This document shows, piece after piece, positions 50,072 through 58,907 of a stretch of DNA of 64,000 nt. The notes under the pieces were generated by a model. The model was not told the origin of the DNA and searched no databases. It saw only the letters and a list, made by a program, of their open reading frames with translations. The stretch's first letter is position 1. Each line of letters starts with the position of its first letter. The position numbers and the translations under genes were made by a program. The DNA comes from Prevotella sp. GTDB lineage: Bacteria > Bacteroidota > Bacteroidia > Bacteroidales > Muribaculaceae. Where the stretch lies: the NCBI GenBank assembly GCA_023662865.1, contig JAMPIK010000005.1, positions 1-64,000 of the forward strand, read 5' to 3'.

Positions 50072-51091
50072 TTATAAGCGAAGGAGTTCCTGAACATTCA
50101 TGCCGAGATTGAGCATTATGGAGGAACCGCCGCGGTGTGGCTGCGCATAGCTCACATCTACCTTGAAGTCTTTGACTCTCAGGCCGAAACCGGCGGAAAA
50201 TCCGCTTAGAAAGTTTCGCTTGTATGTACTCATATCGGTACGCATCTTATGATTATAACCCAGCGCGATGTAGAACTTTTCGGAGGGTGAATATTGCAAT
50301 CCGAAAGTGAGGTGCCGCAGCAGATTGTCGGCGAAAGAGTCTTTTATTTCCGTTTCGCCGAGGCCATCGGTATCATGCTTGTAATAGGGCATTTTCCATT
50401 TGGTGAGGTCGTGAGCCGAAGCTGCTATTTGGAACGGCGACTCGCCGATGCGCTGCATCCAGCCGAGCTGAATGTCGAAAGGCACTCGCACATAGTCGCG
50501 GTCAAAACGCTTAATCTGCCCACCCATGTTTTTCAACACGGCGGAGAGCGACATATCCCTCTCCGGATCATAATAATTGATACCCACATCGGCTGCGAGC
50601 GCCAGAGCTGAATAATGCTCATAGCTTGACACTACCATTTTGATATTCAGGCCGCCGCGCAACCGGTCAGTAATGTCGTAGGCGTATATACCGTTGAGCA
50701 TAATGTCGTGCATGGCAAAGTCTCCGGTAATCGTGCCGTCGGGCAAGGTGCCGACCACATTGCCATAGCCGAGGTACTGAATACCACAGGCCCAAGCACT
50801 GTGAGCACCGTAACCCATACCGAAATGCACACCGACGAAATTGCTGTCGCCCAGATAGTGCATATAGTTGACAGAGGCCTGAGTCTCCACCTCGTTACCC
50901 AACAAACCCGGGTTGGCTCCGGCGAGAGTGATGTCCGGGTCAATCACGGCAATACCGGCACCGTAACCGCCCAACGCGAAAGCATGGGAGGAATAAGGCA
51001 CTTCCAAACAACTGTATGTGGATTGTTGAGCCGCAGCCTTGCCGCAAATAAGCACGGCAACAAGCATCAACATTGAAATTGCAATTCTCAT
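50072..51091 (-). CDS. porQ: Type IX secretion system protein PorQ
   Basis: PorQ is an outer-membrane barrel linked to the T9SS attachment complex. The 339-aa protein has a signal peptide (about 1-21) and then the FadL/PorV-like start VPYSSHAFALGGYGAGIAV, DPDITLAGANPGLLG. Many amphipathic strands follow. The order porQ-cmk-ispH matches what I recall from Porphyromonas gingivalis, which supports the call. Probable T9SS cargo in this window is the 53134 protein and the CotH-type protein at 59680. Confidence 0.88.
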   Translation of the reverse strand: MRIAISMLMLVAVLICGKAAAQQSTYSCLEVPYSSHAFALGGYGAGIAVIDPDITLAGANPGLLGNEVETQASVNYMHYLGDSNFVGVHFGMGYGAHSAWACGIQYLGYGNVVGTLPDGTITGDFAMHDIMLNGIYAYDITDRLRGGLNIKMVVSSYEHYSALALAADVGINYYDPERDMSLSAVLKNMGGQIKRFDRDYVRVPFDIQLGWMQRIGESPFQIAASAHDLTKWKMPYYKHDTDGLGETEIKDSFADNLLRHLTFGLQYSPSEKFYIALGYNHKMRTDMSTYKRNFLSGFSAGFGLRVKDFKVDVSYAQPHRGGSSIMLNLGMNVQELLRL

Positions 51092-51185
51092 ATACAGAAA
51101 TAACGCCGAAAGAGGCGTAAAATTGTGGTATCGGGCTTCTGAAATGTAAAAAATTCGGGGTAAAAGTTTAAGGAAAGTTAATTTG

Positions 51186-51217
51186 TTTGCACAATCGCGA
51201 TAAGGGCATTATCTTTG
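51186..51217 (+). promoter_or_regulatory. Promoter of the TonB-domain gene
   Basis: TTTG (51186-51189), a 20-bp spacer and TATCTTTG (51210-51217) form a full promoter 41 bp before the ATG at 51259. Confidence 0.8.
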
Positions 51218-51258
51218 CAGCGTGAAAACAGAGAGCGAGTCTCTCTTCAAAGAACTAT

Positions 51259-51735
51259 ATGTCATCACTAATACTTAGGATATTCCACATACGCTCGATT
51301 ATGCGACTGACAGCATTGCTGTCAATCGGTGTTTTGGCATTTACACCGCAGCTCGGAGCGCAGACCTGCCGAATGAGAGTAGCCGTGACGGCCGACAAGG
51401 GGCAGGTTGTGTATCGCGAAGTATATGAATACGATTATGTGTGGGAGAAGCCGTCTTTCCCCGGGGGCGATGACAAACTTATGCGCTTCATCAACAAGAA
51501 TCGCAAATACCCCAAAGCAGCCTATAAAGCCGGTATTCAGGGTCGGGTAGTATGCTCGTTCATAGTAAACACGAATGGGGAAGTGAGCGACATACAGGTA
51601 TTCAAAGGAGTTGAGAGTACACTCAACGAAGAGGCCAAACGCATATTCTCGCTAATGCCCAAATGGAATCCAGGTCGCATCAACGGTATGCCGGTGCCGG
51701 TACGCGTAATCCGCGCCGTACCTTTCCGCCGCTGA
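51259..51735 (+). CDS. Periplasmic protein with TonB C-terminal domain
   Basis: The 158-aa protein has a signal sequence and then a TonB_C domain (about 65-158): PSFPGGDDKLMRFINKNRKYP, GRVVCSFIVNTNGEVSDIQV, and WNPGRINGMPVPV. There is no Pro-rich spacer, so it is not a classical energy transducer. A second ATG at 51301 would give a cleaner signal peptide. Stand-alone TonB_C proteins are numerous in Bacteroidota and their roles are often unknown. Confidence 0.85.
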   Translation: MSSLILRIFHIRSIMRLTALLSIGVLAFTPQLGAQTCRMRVAVTADKGQVVYREVYEYDYVWEKPSFPGGDDKLMRFINKNRKYPKAAYKAGIQGRVVCSFIVNTNGEVSDIQVFKGVESTLNEEAKRIFSLMPKWNPGRINGMPVPVRVIRAVPFRR

Positions 51736-51837
51736 CCAATATGTTAAAGTATGTTAAAATGGCATTGTTTATTTGTTTTTTTGTTCAAGGAATTTTTAAT
51801 TTTGCTAAACTAAATTCACTACCAACCAATTAAAGCC

Positions 51838-53118
51838 ATGAAAAATTTTTTAATTTTGGTATTGTCAGCCACAATACTTAGCGCATGTTCCAACATAGAG
51901 GAACTGAAGCCGCAAATAACTAACACAAGCCAGGAAACGATTACTTCAACCCACATCAGCAAGAGCGATGCTGTTGAAATTGCAAAAAATTTATTGCATC
52001 AGACCAGTGTAGGAACTCGCTCAACTAAACTAAATGAGCCGACAGAGTTCAAATATGTAATGTCTCGAATGAAGACAAGAGCAAACGTCAATCTTAGTGA
52101 TACTTTAGCTTACATCATTAACTTTCCTGATGATGCCGGATATGTAATTGTAGCTTCTGATAATCGCATCAATCCTATTCTTGCATTTTCAGAAGTAGGC
52201 AACTTTGACCCTAGCAATGAACTTGTTCAACAATATTTCATTGACAAAATTGAACCATACATGATAGAGGCAGCCATGTCTGATGACGGATATACATACA
52301 ATACCGATAATTTTTATTGGGATTCGTGTGTAAGAATTGAAAATCAAGGTTCTTATGGACTGCATCAACTTGCACCTTATAATAAATATATAGCCGAGGA
52401 ACACCCGGGGTATCCGGCAGGGTGTGTCACGATTGCCGTGGCGAATATAATTTCACAAGCAAAAGCAGAATTAAATGATTACCATGGCATGACATTTTCT
52501 CCTCGTGCTGCAAGAAACGCAATGAAGAAAGAATGGGATGCAAAAAACGCATTGAGAAAGAAAATTGTACCTGCAGAAGGATATTACATACCTACTTATA
52601 CCTACGACGAGGCTCTTGAATATATCTGTAAGCTTATTTATTGGCTTAGTAAAGATTTAGAAATAGAATTCAAAGTGGATAAAAATGGAGGGAAGGGAGG
52701 CTATGGTGATTCCAATAAAGCAAAACCTATGTTTGAAAAATTAGGTTTATATGTACCTTTCGGATTGAGCGACTGTAATTTAAATGATATTGTGTATTAT
52801 CTCACTAACAACTATACGATTTACATGAGAGGAACCGATGTTACGTTTGATAATAATTGGGTAGGACATGCTTGGGTCTGCGATGGTTGCTATTTTTGTT
52901 ACGACCAATCCAATCTTGATGAAAACGGCAATTACAAGAAAAGAGATATATTTATACACTGTGATTGGGGTTGGAGTGAAAAAGATGTATCATATTTTAA
53001 TGGGGATTTGTTAATTAAATTTAATTTTGAACTTGAAATTGGCCATGCAAATTTCAAGATGATTAAATATTTCCCGGTTCAATGTGACAAAATTGCAGAT
53101 CCCTATAGTATATTATAA
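51838..53118 (+). CDS. C10-family (streptopain-like) cysteine peptidase lipoprotein
   Basis: The 426-aa protein has a lipoprotein signal (lipobox SAC, then SNIEE). An inhibitory prodomain of the Spi type follows (about 40-145; AYIINFPDDAGYVIVASDNR). The catalytic domain has Cys196 in AGCVTIAVANI and His344 in GHAWVCDGC. C10 enzymes such as SpeB and interpain are secreted as zymogens and degrade host or environmental proteins. The gene is AT-rich compared with neighbours. The next gene starts 15 bp downstream, so they are probably co-transcribed. Confidence 0.88.
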   Translation: MKNFLILVLSATILSACSNIEELKPQITNTSQETITSTHISKSDAVEIAKNLLHQTSVGTRSTKLNEPTEFKYVMSRMKTRANVNLSDTLAYIINFPDDAGYVIVASDNRINPILAFSEVGNFDPSNELVQQYFIDKIEPYMIEAAMSDDGYTYNTDNFYWDSCVRIENQGSYGLHQLAPYNKYIAEEHPGYPAGCVTIAVANIISQAKAELNDYHGMTFSPRAARNAMKKEWDAKNALRKKIVPAEGYYIPTYTYDEALEYICKLIYWLSKDLEIEFKVDKNGGKGGYGDSNKAKPMFEKLGLYVPFGLSDCNLNDIVYYLTNNYTIYMRGTDVTFDNNWVGHAWVCDGCYFCYDQSNLDENGNYKKRDIFIHCDWGWSEKDVSYFNGDLLIKFNFELEIGHANFKMIKYFPVQCDKIADPYSIL

Positions 53119-53133
53119 AATAGAATATAACAC

Positions 53134-53997
53134 ATGAAAAGAAATATCATATTAGTTTTAACCTTAATGGTCTGCTCCTTATCATCAGTGGCATTCAACA
53201 CAGAGGATGTGTATGTGCCGGGGACTTGTTGGAAGACACATTCGTTCGGATTGGTTGACACCGGAGAAGAAGTACTGCATACTTCATCCATATTCTATAA
53301 TTCATTGGGAGAGATAACCCATTATGCCGATAAAGATTGTATGCCGGTGTATGAATATTCCGATATCAAATCAAAAAGAACGATTGAAGGGTATGTATAT
53401 ACTGAGAATGACAAGGTTTTTTTCGCCCATACCACCGAGCCGGTTGTATGGAATCTGTTATACGATTTCAATCTTCAAGAGGGCGATAAATGTAGTATAG
53501 TCAACCCCTGGTTCACCGAAAATACGCATAGTAAGTTGAAAACATATATGTTTAAAGAGACTCTATATCCTGAAAAATATAATGACTTGCCTGTGATGAG
53601 TTTATATTATGTCAACAGCGATGGAGAAACAAATTCCTATGAAAGTGCTGCATGGATTAAGGGAATCGGAAGTACATGGGGGCTGCTTTGCCCGGATCAT
53701 GACATTGAAGGATGCGGCTTTTTGGTACAAAAGGTGTATAACGGTAACCGGGTATTTGTGGAATACCAAACCAGCGGAATTGAGACTGCGGAAATACAGA
53801 AACCGTCTGTTTTTGTGACCCAAGGTCGGATCAGTGTCCGCAATGTTTCCGAAACAGCCACAGTGCAAATCACTGATATCAACGGCATGAAGATAGCTTC
53901 CGATATGCATGGCGAATGTACTTTCACAGTACCGTCAGCCGGAGTTTACATTGTAAAAGCGGGAGACCATGTCTTTAAAGTACAGGTGAGCTTGTAA
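53134..53997 (+). CDS. Secreted protein with T9SS type A-like sorting domain
   Basis: The 287-aa protein has a signal peptide (about 1-21) and an N-terminal region with no recognised family. The C-terminal ~75 residues have the type A sorting-domain layout: QGRISVRNVSETATVQITD, INGMKIAS, SAGVYIVKAG, and the final strand FKVQVSL. It should be exported through the T9SS, consistent with porQ nearby. It lies 15 bp after the C10 peptidase gene and may be its partner or inhibitor; nothing in the sequence proves that. Confidence 0.75.
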   Translation: MKRNIILVLTLMVCSLSSVAFNTEDVYVPGTCWKTHSFGLVDTGEEVLHTSSIFYNSLGEITHYADKDCMPVYEYSDIKSKRTIEGYVYTENDKVFFAHTTEPVVWNLLYDFNLQEGDKCSIVNPWFTENTHSKLKTYMFKETLYPEKYNDLPVMSLYYVNSDGETNSYESAAWIKGIGSTWGLLCPDHDIEGCGFLVQKVYNGNRVFVEYQTSGIETAEIQKPSVFVTQGRISVRNVSETATVQITDINGMKIASDMHGECTFTVPSAGVYIVKAGDHVFKVQVSL

Positions 53998-54419
53998 TCC
54001 TTTTACCGACAACCTAATCTACAGTAAGAGTTCCGCATATCTATGTCGGGCTTGGTTACTGCCCCGGCCACACACGGCTACGATGCGTGTAACCTGGGTT
54101 AGTTATTGGGTAGTTTGGGTGCAACCGCGATGCGGTTGGGGTGGTGGTTTGGGTGTACCTCACGAAGACTCGCGCCTTTGGCACTCGCATATCGTGGGGT
54201 TAACTAAGTGGAAGCACTATGTGCTTCTCTGTATGCTGTAAGTCAGTAGCTTATACGATTGTCGGGGGAGGTATCATAATTCAATTTTAGAGAAATCGTG
54301 AATTATATTCTATTGAGATTCAGGAGTATAATTTCTTGATTTTATTGATTTTCTGAATTATGATAAACCTTCTTACTTTATGTCAGCGGGCTTCGCGCGC
54401 CTTTGACGATAAGGGACTC
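53998..54419. other. Gene-free stretch containing the second structured repeat
   Basis: No gene is visible in these 422 bp. It contains copy 2 of the structured element (54119-54227). The remaining sequence is AT-rich near 54270-54360 without clear signals. Confidence 0.6.
54119..54227 (-). repeat. Structured dispersed element, copy 2
   Basis: Read on the minus strand this matches copy 1 at 16564-16675. Hairpin 1 is GAAGCAC-ATA-GTGCTTC. Hairpin 2 has outer arms CCCCACGA/TCGTGAGG and inner arms GTGCC/GGCGC, and shares TGCGAGTGCC and CGAGTCTTCGTG with copy 1. Hairpin 3 is CAACCGC-ATC-GCGGTTG. Hairpin 1 differs from copy 1 by two paired changes, so the structure is kept while the sequence changes. 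It lies downstream of the minus-strand nagZ-like gene. Confidence 0.8.
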
Positions 54420-55559
54420 TCAGAGGTAGAGGTATTTGTAGAAGAGGATGCGGGCGGTGTGTTGTTGCAGTGTGGACCGGGGGAGTGTGCCGTTGGTGAG
54501 TGCTGTCAGTATTTGGGTGTGTGCCTGTTGAGTGTCAGAGGGAGCGAGGATAATGTCCACTCCGGCTAGCAGGGCGCGTACCGGCGCAGGTATGGAGTTG
54601 TCTTTAATGGATTTTACCGCTCCCATGTTTACGGCATCGGAGATAATCAGGCCATTGAAATTCAACTCCTTTCGCAGCAGTGTATTTATAATTTTGTCTG
54701 AGAAATCGGAGGGAAGGGAGTCTCCGCTAAGTGCCGGAACGGCCACGTGTGCCGCCATGATAGCGGGAAAGCCTCCGGCTATATATTCCTTGAACGGCAG
54801 CAAGTCAATGTTTTCTATTTCTTTTAGAGGGCGGTCTATTACGGGGAGCCACACATGGGGGTCGGTTCGGGTATATCCGTGCCCCGGGAAATGCTTCGCC
54901 ACGGGAAGCACACCGACATCAAACAGGCCGCGTGCATAAGCGGCACCGAGGTCGGCCACTCTTTGCGGGTCGCTCCCTAATGAGCGTTTGTACATATACC
55001 GGCCGGGACCAGGGACAACGTCAAGCACCGGACCGAATACCATATTGATACCCACTTGCTTACATTCCCGACCGACATTATTTCCATAGTCGTACATCTG
55101 GGTTTGTGTGGAGTCTTGCAGCTGATAATTCAATGGATAAACGGTTGCACCCTTGAGCCTCATTCCGAGGCCGTTCTCCGCATCAATGGCAAGGAAAAGC
55201 GGGAGCTTGCATAAGCGAAGGAGGGTGTCCGAAAGTGAGCGCATTGCCTGCGTATCCCCTTTGTGAAAAGCGATGCCTCCAACGTGCAGCTCATTTATAT
55301 AAAAAGAGAGTTGATGCATAGTTTGCTCATTATATTGAGCATAAGTGGCCGGCATAAGCACTTGCCCGGCAAGTTGCTCATCGGTCATTGCTGCGGCAAC
55401 GGAGTCAGCCCACAGCCATGCCGACTCCGTGAGGTCATCAGAAGGAGATGTATCAATATCGGATATTGCTGCCGACAGTGTGTCTGATACAGACTGTGAG
55501 TGAGTGCAAGAAACAAGTACTGCCAACAGCAGAAATATGTATGCAAGTTTGAAATTCAA
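54420..55559 (-). CDS. GH3 beta-N-acetylhexosaminidase-type lipoprotein (NagZ-like)
   Basis: GH3 NagZ enzymes remove GlcNAc from muropeptides or chitin fragments. The 379-aa protein has a lipoprotein signal (lipobox VSC) and the catalytic barrel. KHFPGHGYTRTDPHVWLP carries the His and Asp of the acid/base dyad, and LIISDAVNMGA carries the nucleophile Asp. There is no second GH3 domain, as in NagZ. Anchoring in the envelope suggests periplasmic wall recycling. It lies 5 bp after the ushA-like gene. Confidence 0.88.
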   Translation of the reverse strand: MNFKLAYIFLLLAVLVSCTHSQSVSDTLSAAISDIDTSPSDDLTESAWLWADSVAAAMTDEQLAGQVLMPATYAQYNEQTMHQLSFYINELHVGGIAFHKGDTQAMRSLSDTLLRLCKLPLFLAIDAENGLGMRLKGATVYPLNYQLQDSTQTQMYDYGNNVGRECKQVGINMVFGPVLDVVPGPGRYMYKRSLGSDPQRVADLGAAYARGLFDVGVLPVAKHFPGHGYTRTDPHVWLPVIDRPLKEIENIDLLPFKEYIAGGFPAIMAAHVAVPALSGDSLPSDFSDKIINTLLRKELNFNGLIISDAVNMGAVKSIKDNSIPAPVRALLAGVDIILAPSDTQQAHTQILTALTNGTLPRSTLQQHTARILFYKYLYL

Positions 55560-55564
55560 ATTCG

Positions 55565-57124
55565 TTATTCAAAATATTTTGCAGAGACAATGCGCGGCAC
55601 CGGGTCAGGGTTGAGCGGCATTCCGGCTTTGCCCTTATTTACAATATATTGCATTATGGGTGCACATAGTTCTTTGTGGTCGCGCCAAATGCTTTTTGCC
55701 TTTTTCATTTCAGAGAGATAATCACCGCCTCCGGCAAGATAGTCAAGAGTTGCCACATAATATGTGCGATCCGGGTTTACGAGCCGACCATTGACCAAGA
55801 TTGACACGACCTCTTTGCCGTCCTCCGACAGAGCGATTTCAGTACCGGCACTTACTGCCTGCCCCCTCTGCAAGGCTGCTTGGGCGAGAGCCGCAGAGAG
55901 CAGAGACCCGGGCATTTCCACTATTTCCACATAATTGACAAAGGGGAAAGTGGAAAGAATTTGCCCTTCGGTCACAGCTCCGGCATCCATGGGAAGACGT
56001 ATGCCGCCGCAGTTAATCAAAGACAAATCCACACCATGAGTCCACCCTAACGAGTCGGCTACCTGAAGAGAGTACTGATACACAATATCGGCGGTCATGT
56101 TGGAAATGAGTGTGGAGGAAGTGTATTGCTTTGTGTTCAGCATATTGACTGCCGAGATTGCAATCTGCCGGGCATTTATCGAGTCTACATCATGACGGAA
56201 CGGCTCAAGGAATTTCATGATTTTTTTGTCAAATTTCTTGGGATTTACTCCGACAACGGGTATCATTTTCGCCTCTTGAATTTTAGGCAGATTGCTCAGG
56301 TCAATTTTAATATAACCGAGATTTGCGCCGTAACGTCCGGTCTGCTCGATGAGCACCGGCTTGCCCTCGACATTCATGAACACGTTGGGGCGCTGCGGAC
56401 CGGAAGTCGGGCTGACAAGTTCGTGTGAGTGGCCGGAAATGATTATGTCAATTCCTTTTGAGGCTTTTGCGAGGTCCACATCGGTTGTTTTAGGAGTTTC
56501 CGAATCATCGGAATAACCGATATGTGTTACCGCAACAACGAGGTCACACCCTTTGGCGCGGAGTTCGGCAGCAGTTTTGTTGGCAGTCTCTATTATGTCA
56601 TTATAAATCAAGCCCCGGTAATTTTGCTCACCGATAATGCCGTTGGGGTCAAGGTTTAATCCCATGAAGCCTACTTTCTTGCCGCCGATTTTTTTGATTA
56701 TATAGGGGTCGAACACTCCGTTCAGCGGGGTGTTTGAGAAATCGTAGTTGGCGGAAAGCTTTACCGCTCCGGTGCGTTTGTAGTATTTTGCTATATCGTC
56801 AATACCATTGTCAAACTCATGATTGCCGAGGATTTGTATGTCGTAGCCCATCATGTCCATAAGCGGATATTCCACCTGTCCTTTGAAAATTTTGAAATAA
56901 AGGGAGCCTTGCACAATATCGCCGGCATCAATGAGCATTACATTCTTTTCGGCGCGGTGCACACTGTCGATAATGGCTTTGCGCTGAAGCACACCCCCTA
57001 CCCCGTTCTCCGCATCGATATGTGAATGGGTGTCGTTGGTATGTAAGATTACAAGGTTTTGCGCCCACAAGGGTAATGAGAGCAATAACGCAGTGAGCAA
57101 TAGAGCTGATTTGAGTTTTTTCAT
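55565..57124 (-). CDS. 5'-nucleotidase / UDP-sugar hydrolase (UshA-like)
   Basis: The 519-aa protein (ATG at 57124; a longer frame to 57175 lies before the signal peptide) has a signal sequence ending LWAQ. The N-terminal metallophosphoesterase domain has HTNDTHSHID, DAGDIVQGS, GNHEFDNG and GHSHE metal motifs. The C-terminal 5'-nucleotidase domain (about 345-500) has NCGGIRLPMDAG and the substrate-stacking region. In several Bacteroides these two domains are, as I recall, in separate adjacent genes, while here they are one polypeptide. It hydrolyses periplasmic nucleotides to nucleosides and phosphate. Confidence 0.9.
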   Translation of the reverse strand: MKKLKSALLLTALLLSLPLWAQNLVILHTNDTHSHIDAENGVGGVLQRKAIIDSVHRAEKNVMLIDAGDIVQGSLYFKIFKGQVEYPLMDMMGYDIQILGNHEFDNGIDDIAKYYKRTGAVKLSANYDFSNTPLNGVFDPYIIKKIGGKKVGFMGLNLDPNGIIGEQNYRGLIYNDIIETANKTAAELRAKGCDLVVAVTHIGYSDDSETPKTTDVDLAKASKGIDIIISGHSHELVSPTSGPQRPNVFMNVEGKPVLIEQTGRYGANLGYIKIDLSNLPKIQEAKMIPVVGVNPKKFDKKIMKFLEPFRHDVDSINARQIAISAVNMLNTKQYTSSTLISNMTADIVYQYSLQVADSLGWTHGVDLSLINCGGIRLPMDAGAVTEGQILSTFPFVNYVEIVEMPGSLLSAALAQAALQRGQAVSAGTEIALSEDGKEVVSILVNGRLVNPDRTYYVATLDYLAGGGDYLSEMKKAKSIWRDHKELCAPIMQYIVNKGKAGMPLNPDPVPRIVSAKYFE

Positions 57125-57191
57125 TGTATTGTCAATTTTGTGCAAAAATAATAAAAAATATCTATAATATGACACGCGAAAGGACTGAAAA

Positions 57192-57223
57192 TTTGCCTTG
57201 ACGCGAAATTATTATTAACTTTG
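57192..57223 (+). promoter_or_regulatory. Promoter of efp
   Basis: TTTG (57192-57195), a 20-bp spacer and TAACTTTG (57216-57223) form a full promoter with an ~75-nt leader before the efp ATG. Confidence 0.85.
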
Positions 57224-57303
57224 CAGCTGAAAAAGTGTGGAGTTGAATCCTTAAACCTCACGCTAATAGTCAAAAAATAAAAATATAACACACTATAATC
57301 AAG

Positions 57304-57870
57304 ATGATTAACGCTCAAGACATTAAGAACGGCACTTGCATCCGCATGGATGGCCGCCTGTATTTCGTAATAGAATTCCTCCATGTAAAACCCGGCAAAG
57401 GCAACACTTTCATGCGCACAAAGCTGAAAGATGTAGTTGACGGCCGTGTACTTGAACGCCGCTTCAACATCGGCGAAAAGCTTGAAGACGTGCGCGTGGA
57501 GCGTCGTCCGTACCAATTCCTTTACAGCGAGGGCGGTGATGACATCTTCATGAACCAAGAGACTTACGATCAAGTGCCTATCAACAAAGAGCTCGTAACC
57601 GGCGCAGCTTTCATGAAAGAGGGTGACGTGGTAGACGTTGTGTCAGACGCTTCAACCGACACTATTCTTTACGCTGAAATGCCCACCAAGACTGTGCTTA
57701 AAATCACTTACACCGAGCCGGGTCTGAAAGGAGACACAGCTACCAACACACTGAAACCCGCCACTGTTGAAACCGGCGCCACAGTACGTGTACCCTTGTT
57801 TATCAACGAAGGCGAGAGCATTGAGGTTGACACTCGCGACGGCTCATACGTAAGCCGTGTAAAAGCATAA
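57304..57870 (+). CDS. efp: Elongation factor P
   Basis: EF-P relieves ribosome stalling at proline runs. The 188-aa protein has three beta domains, with the loop HVKPGKGNTFMR placing Lys32 at the tip that is modified in many bacteria. The C-terminal signature is the family's usual end (INEGESIEVDTRDGSYVSR). It leads a plus-strand group with a glycosyltransferase and radC. The start is fixed by the promoter and the conserved MINAQDIKNG. Confidence 0.97.
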   Translation: MINAQDIKNGTCIRMDGRLYFVIEFLHVKPGKGNTFMRTKLKDVVDGRVLERRFNIGEKLEDVRVERRPYQFLYSEGGDDIFMNQETYDQVPINKELVTGAAFMKEGDVVDVVSDASTDTILYAEMPTKTVLKITYTEPGLKGDTATNTLKPATVETGATVRVPLFINEGESIEVDTRDGSYVSRVKA

Positions 57871-57893
57871 ATCAAGCTCTAATATTGAAGGTC

Positions 57894-58907
57894 ATGTCCG
57901 GCTTCGCAGACAATTTGAAGTTTTCAATCATTGTGCCCGTGTACAACCGGGAAGCCGAGGTGGCGGACTTGCTCGCATCTCTGCAAGAGCAAACCGATTC
58001 CGGTTTTGAAACAATTATTGTGGAAGACGGTTCCACAGAGCCGTGTCGGGATATATGCGAGGAATATGCCGAAAAAATTGACCTTAAATATTTCTATAAA
58101 GACAACGAAGGGCGATCGATAGCTCGCAACTACGGAATGGACAGAGCCGATGGAGACTATTTTGTCTTTGTCGACTCTGATTGCATTCTTCCGCCGGACT
58201 ATATAGAGAGCTTGCGCAAATGTCTGCACGAACACCCCATCAACTGCTTCGGCGGTCCGGATGCCGCGCACGCCTCATTCACCGACATACAAAAGGCCAT
58301 AAACTATTCAATGACTTCCCTGCTCACCACCGGCGGCATACGCGGCGGCAAGGTGCAAATGGAGAAGTTTGTGCCTCGCACATTCAATATGGGCTTTTCG
58401 CGTGCCGTGTATCAGAAAGTGGGCGGTTTCCGCGAGATGTTCAGCGAAGACATTGACATGAGTACTCGCATACGCCTCGCCGGCTTTTCAATCAGCTTGT
58501 TCAGGCCGGTTAAAGTGTTTCACAAACGGCGTGTCAACTTGCGCAAATTTTGGCGACAGGTGCACGTTTTCGGCATGAGCCGCATCACTTTGCAGCTGCT
58601 CTATCCCGGCTCGATGAAATTGGTGCACACTCTGCCGGCAGTATTCACCGTTGGTTCAGTGCTGCTCATACTGTTGAGCCTGTGGCATTGGTGGTTCATT
58701 CTGCCGCTCACATTGTATCTGCTTGCCGTGTGGATTACAGGCATTTTAAGCACCAAGAGCCTGAAAATAGGCACGATAGGGGTACTGACGAGCCTTATTC
58801 AGTTATACGGTTACGGCACCGGATTTATCCGGGCGTATGTTTGGAAAATACTGTTGCGCCACGGCCGCAACGAGGCGCAGGAAGTGGAAATGCGCAGAGG
58901 CAAATGA
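57894..58907 (+). CDS. Family 2 glycosyltransferase, membrane-anchored
   Basis: The 337-aa protein has the GT2 start FSIIVPVYNREAEV, the metal-binding DXD-type motif VFVDSDCILPPDY and an acceptor-site ED motif (FSEDIDMSTR). Two or three C-terminal transmembrane helices follow (about 245-300). The ATG at 57894 is preferred over the TTG at 57885. It probably builds an envelope glycan at the inner membrane. Its stop overlaps the radC start (ATGA). Confidence 0.87.
   Translation: MSGFADNLKFSIIVPVYNREAEVADLLASLQEQTDSGFETIIVEDGSTEPCRDICEEYAEKIDLKYFYKDNEGRSIARNYGMDRADGDYFVFVDSDCILPPDYIESLRKCLHEHPINCFGGPDAAHASFTDIQKAINYSMTSLLTTGGIRGGKVQMEKFVPRTFNMGFSRAVYQKVGGFREMFSEDIDMSTRIRLAGFSISLFRPVKVFHKRRVNLRKFWRQVHVFGMSRITLQLLYPGSMKLVHTLPAVFTVGSVLLILLSLWHWWFILPLTLYLLAVWITGILSTKSLKIGTIGVLTSLIQLYGYGTGFIRAYVWKILLRHGRNEAQEVEMRRGK

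Noticed and set aside
58550-58903. An N-terminal extension of radC
   Set aside because: It overlaps the glycosyltransferase gene entirely, while the ATG at 58904 gives a normal RadC with ATGA coupling.
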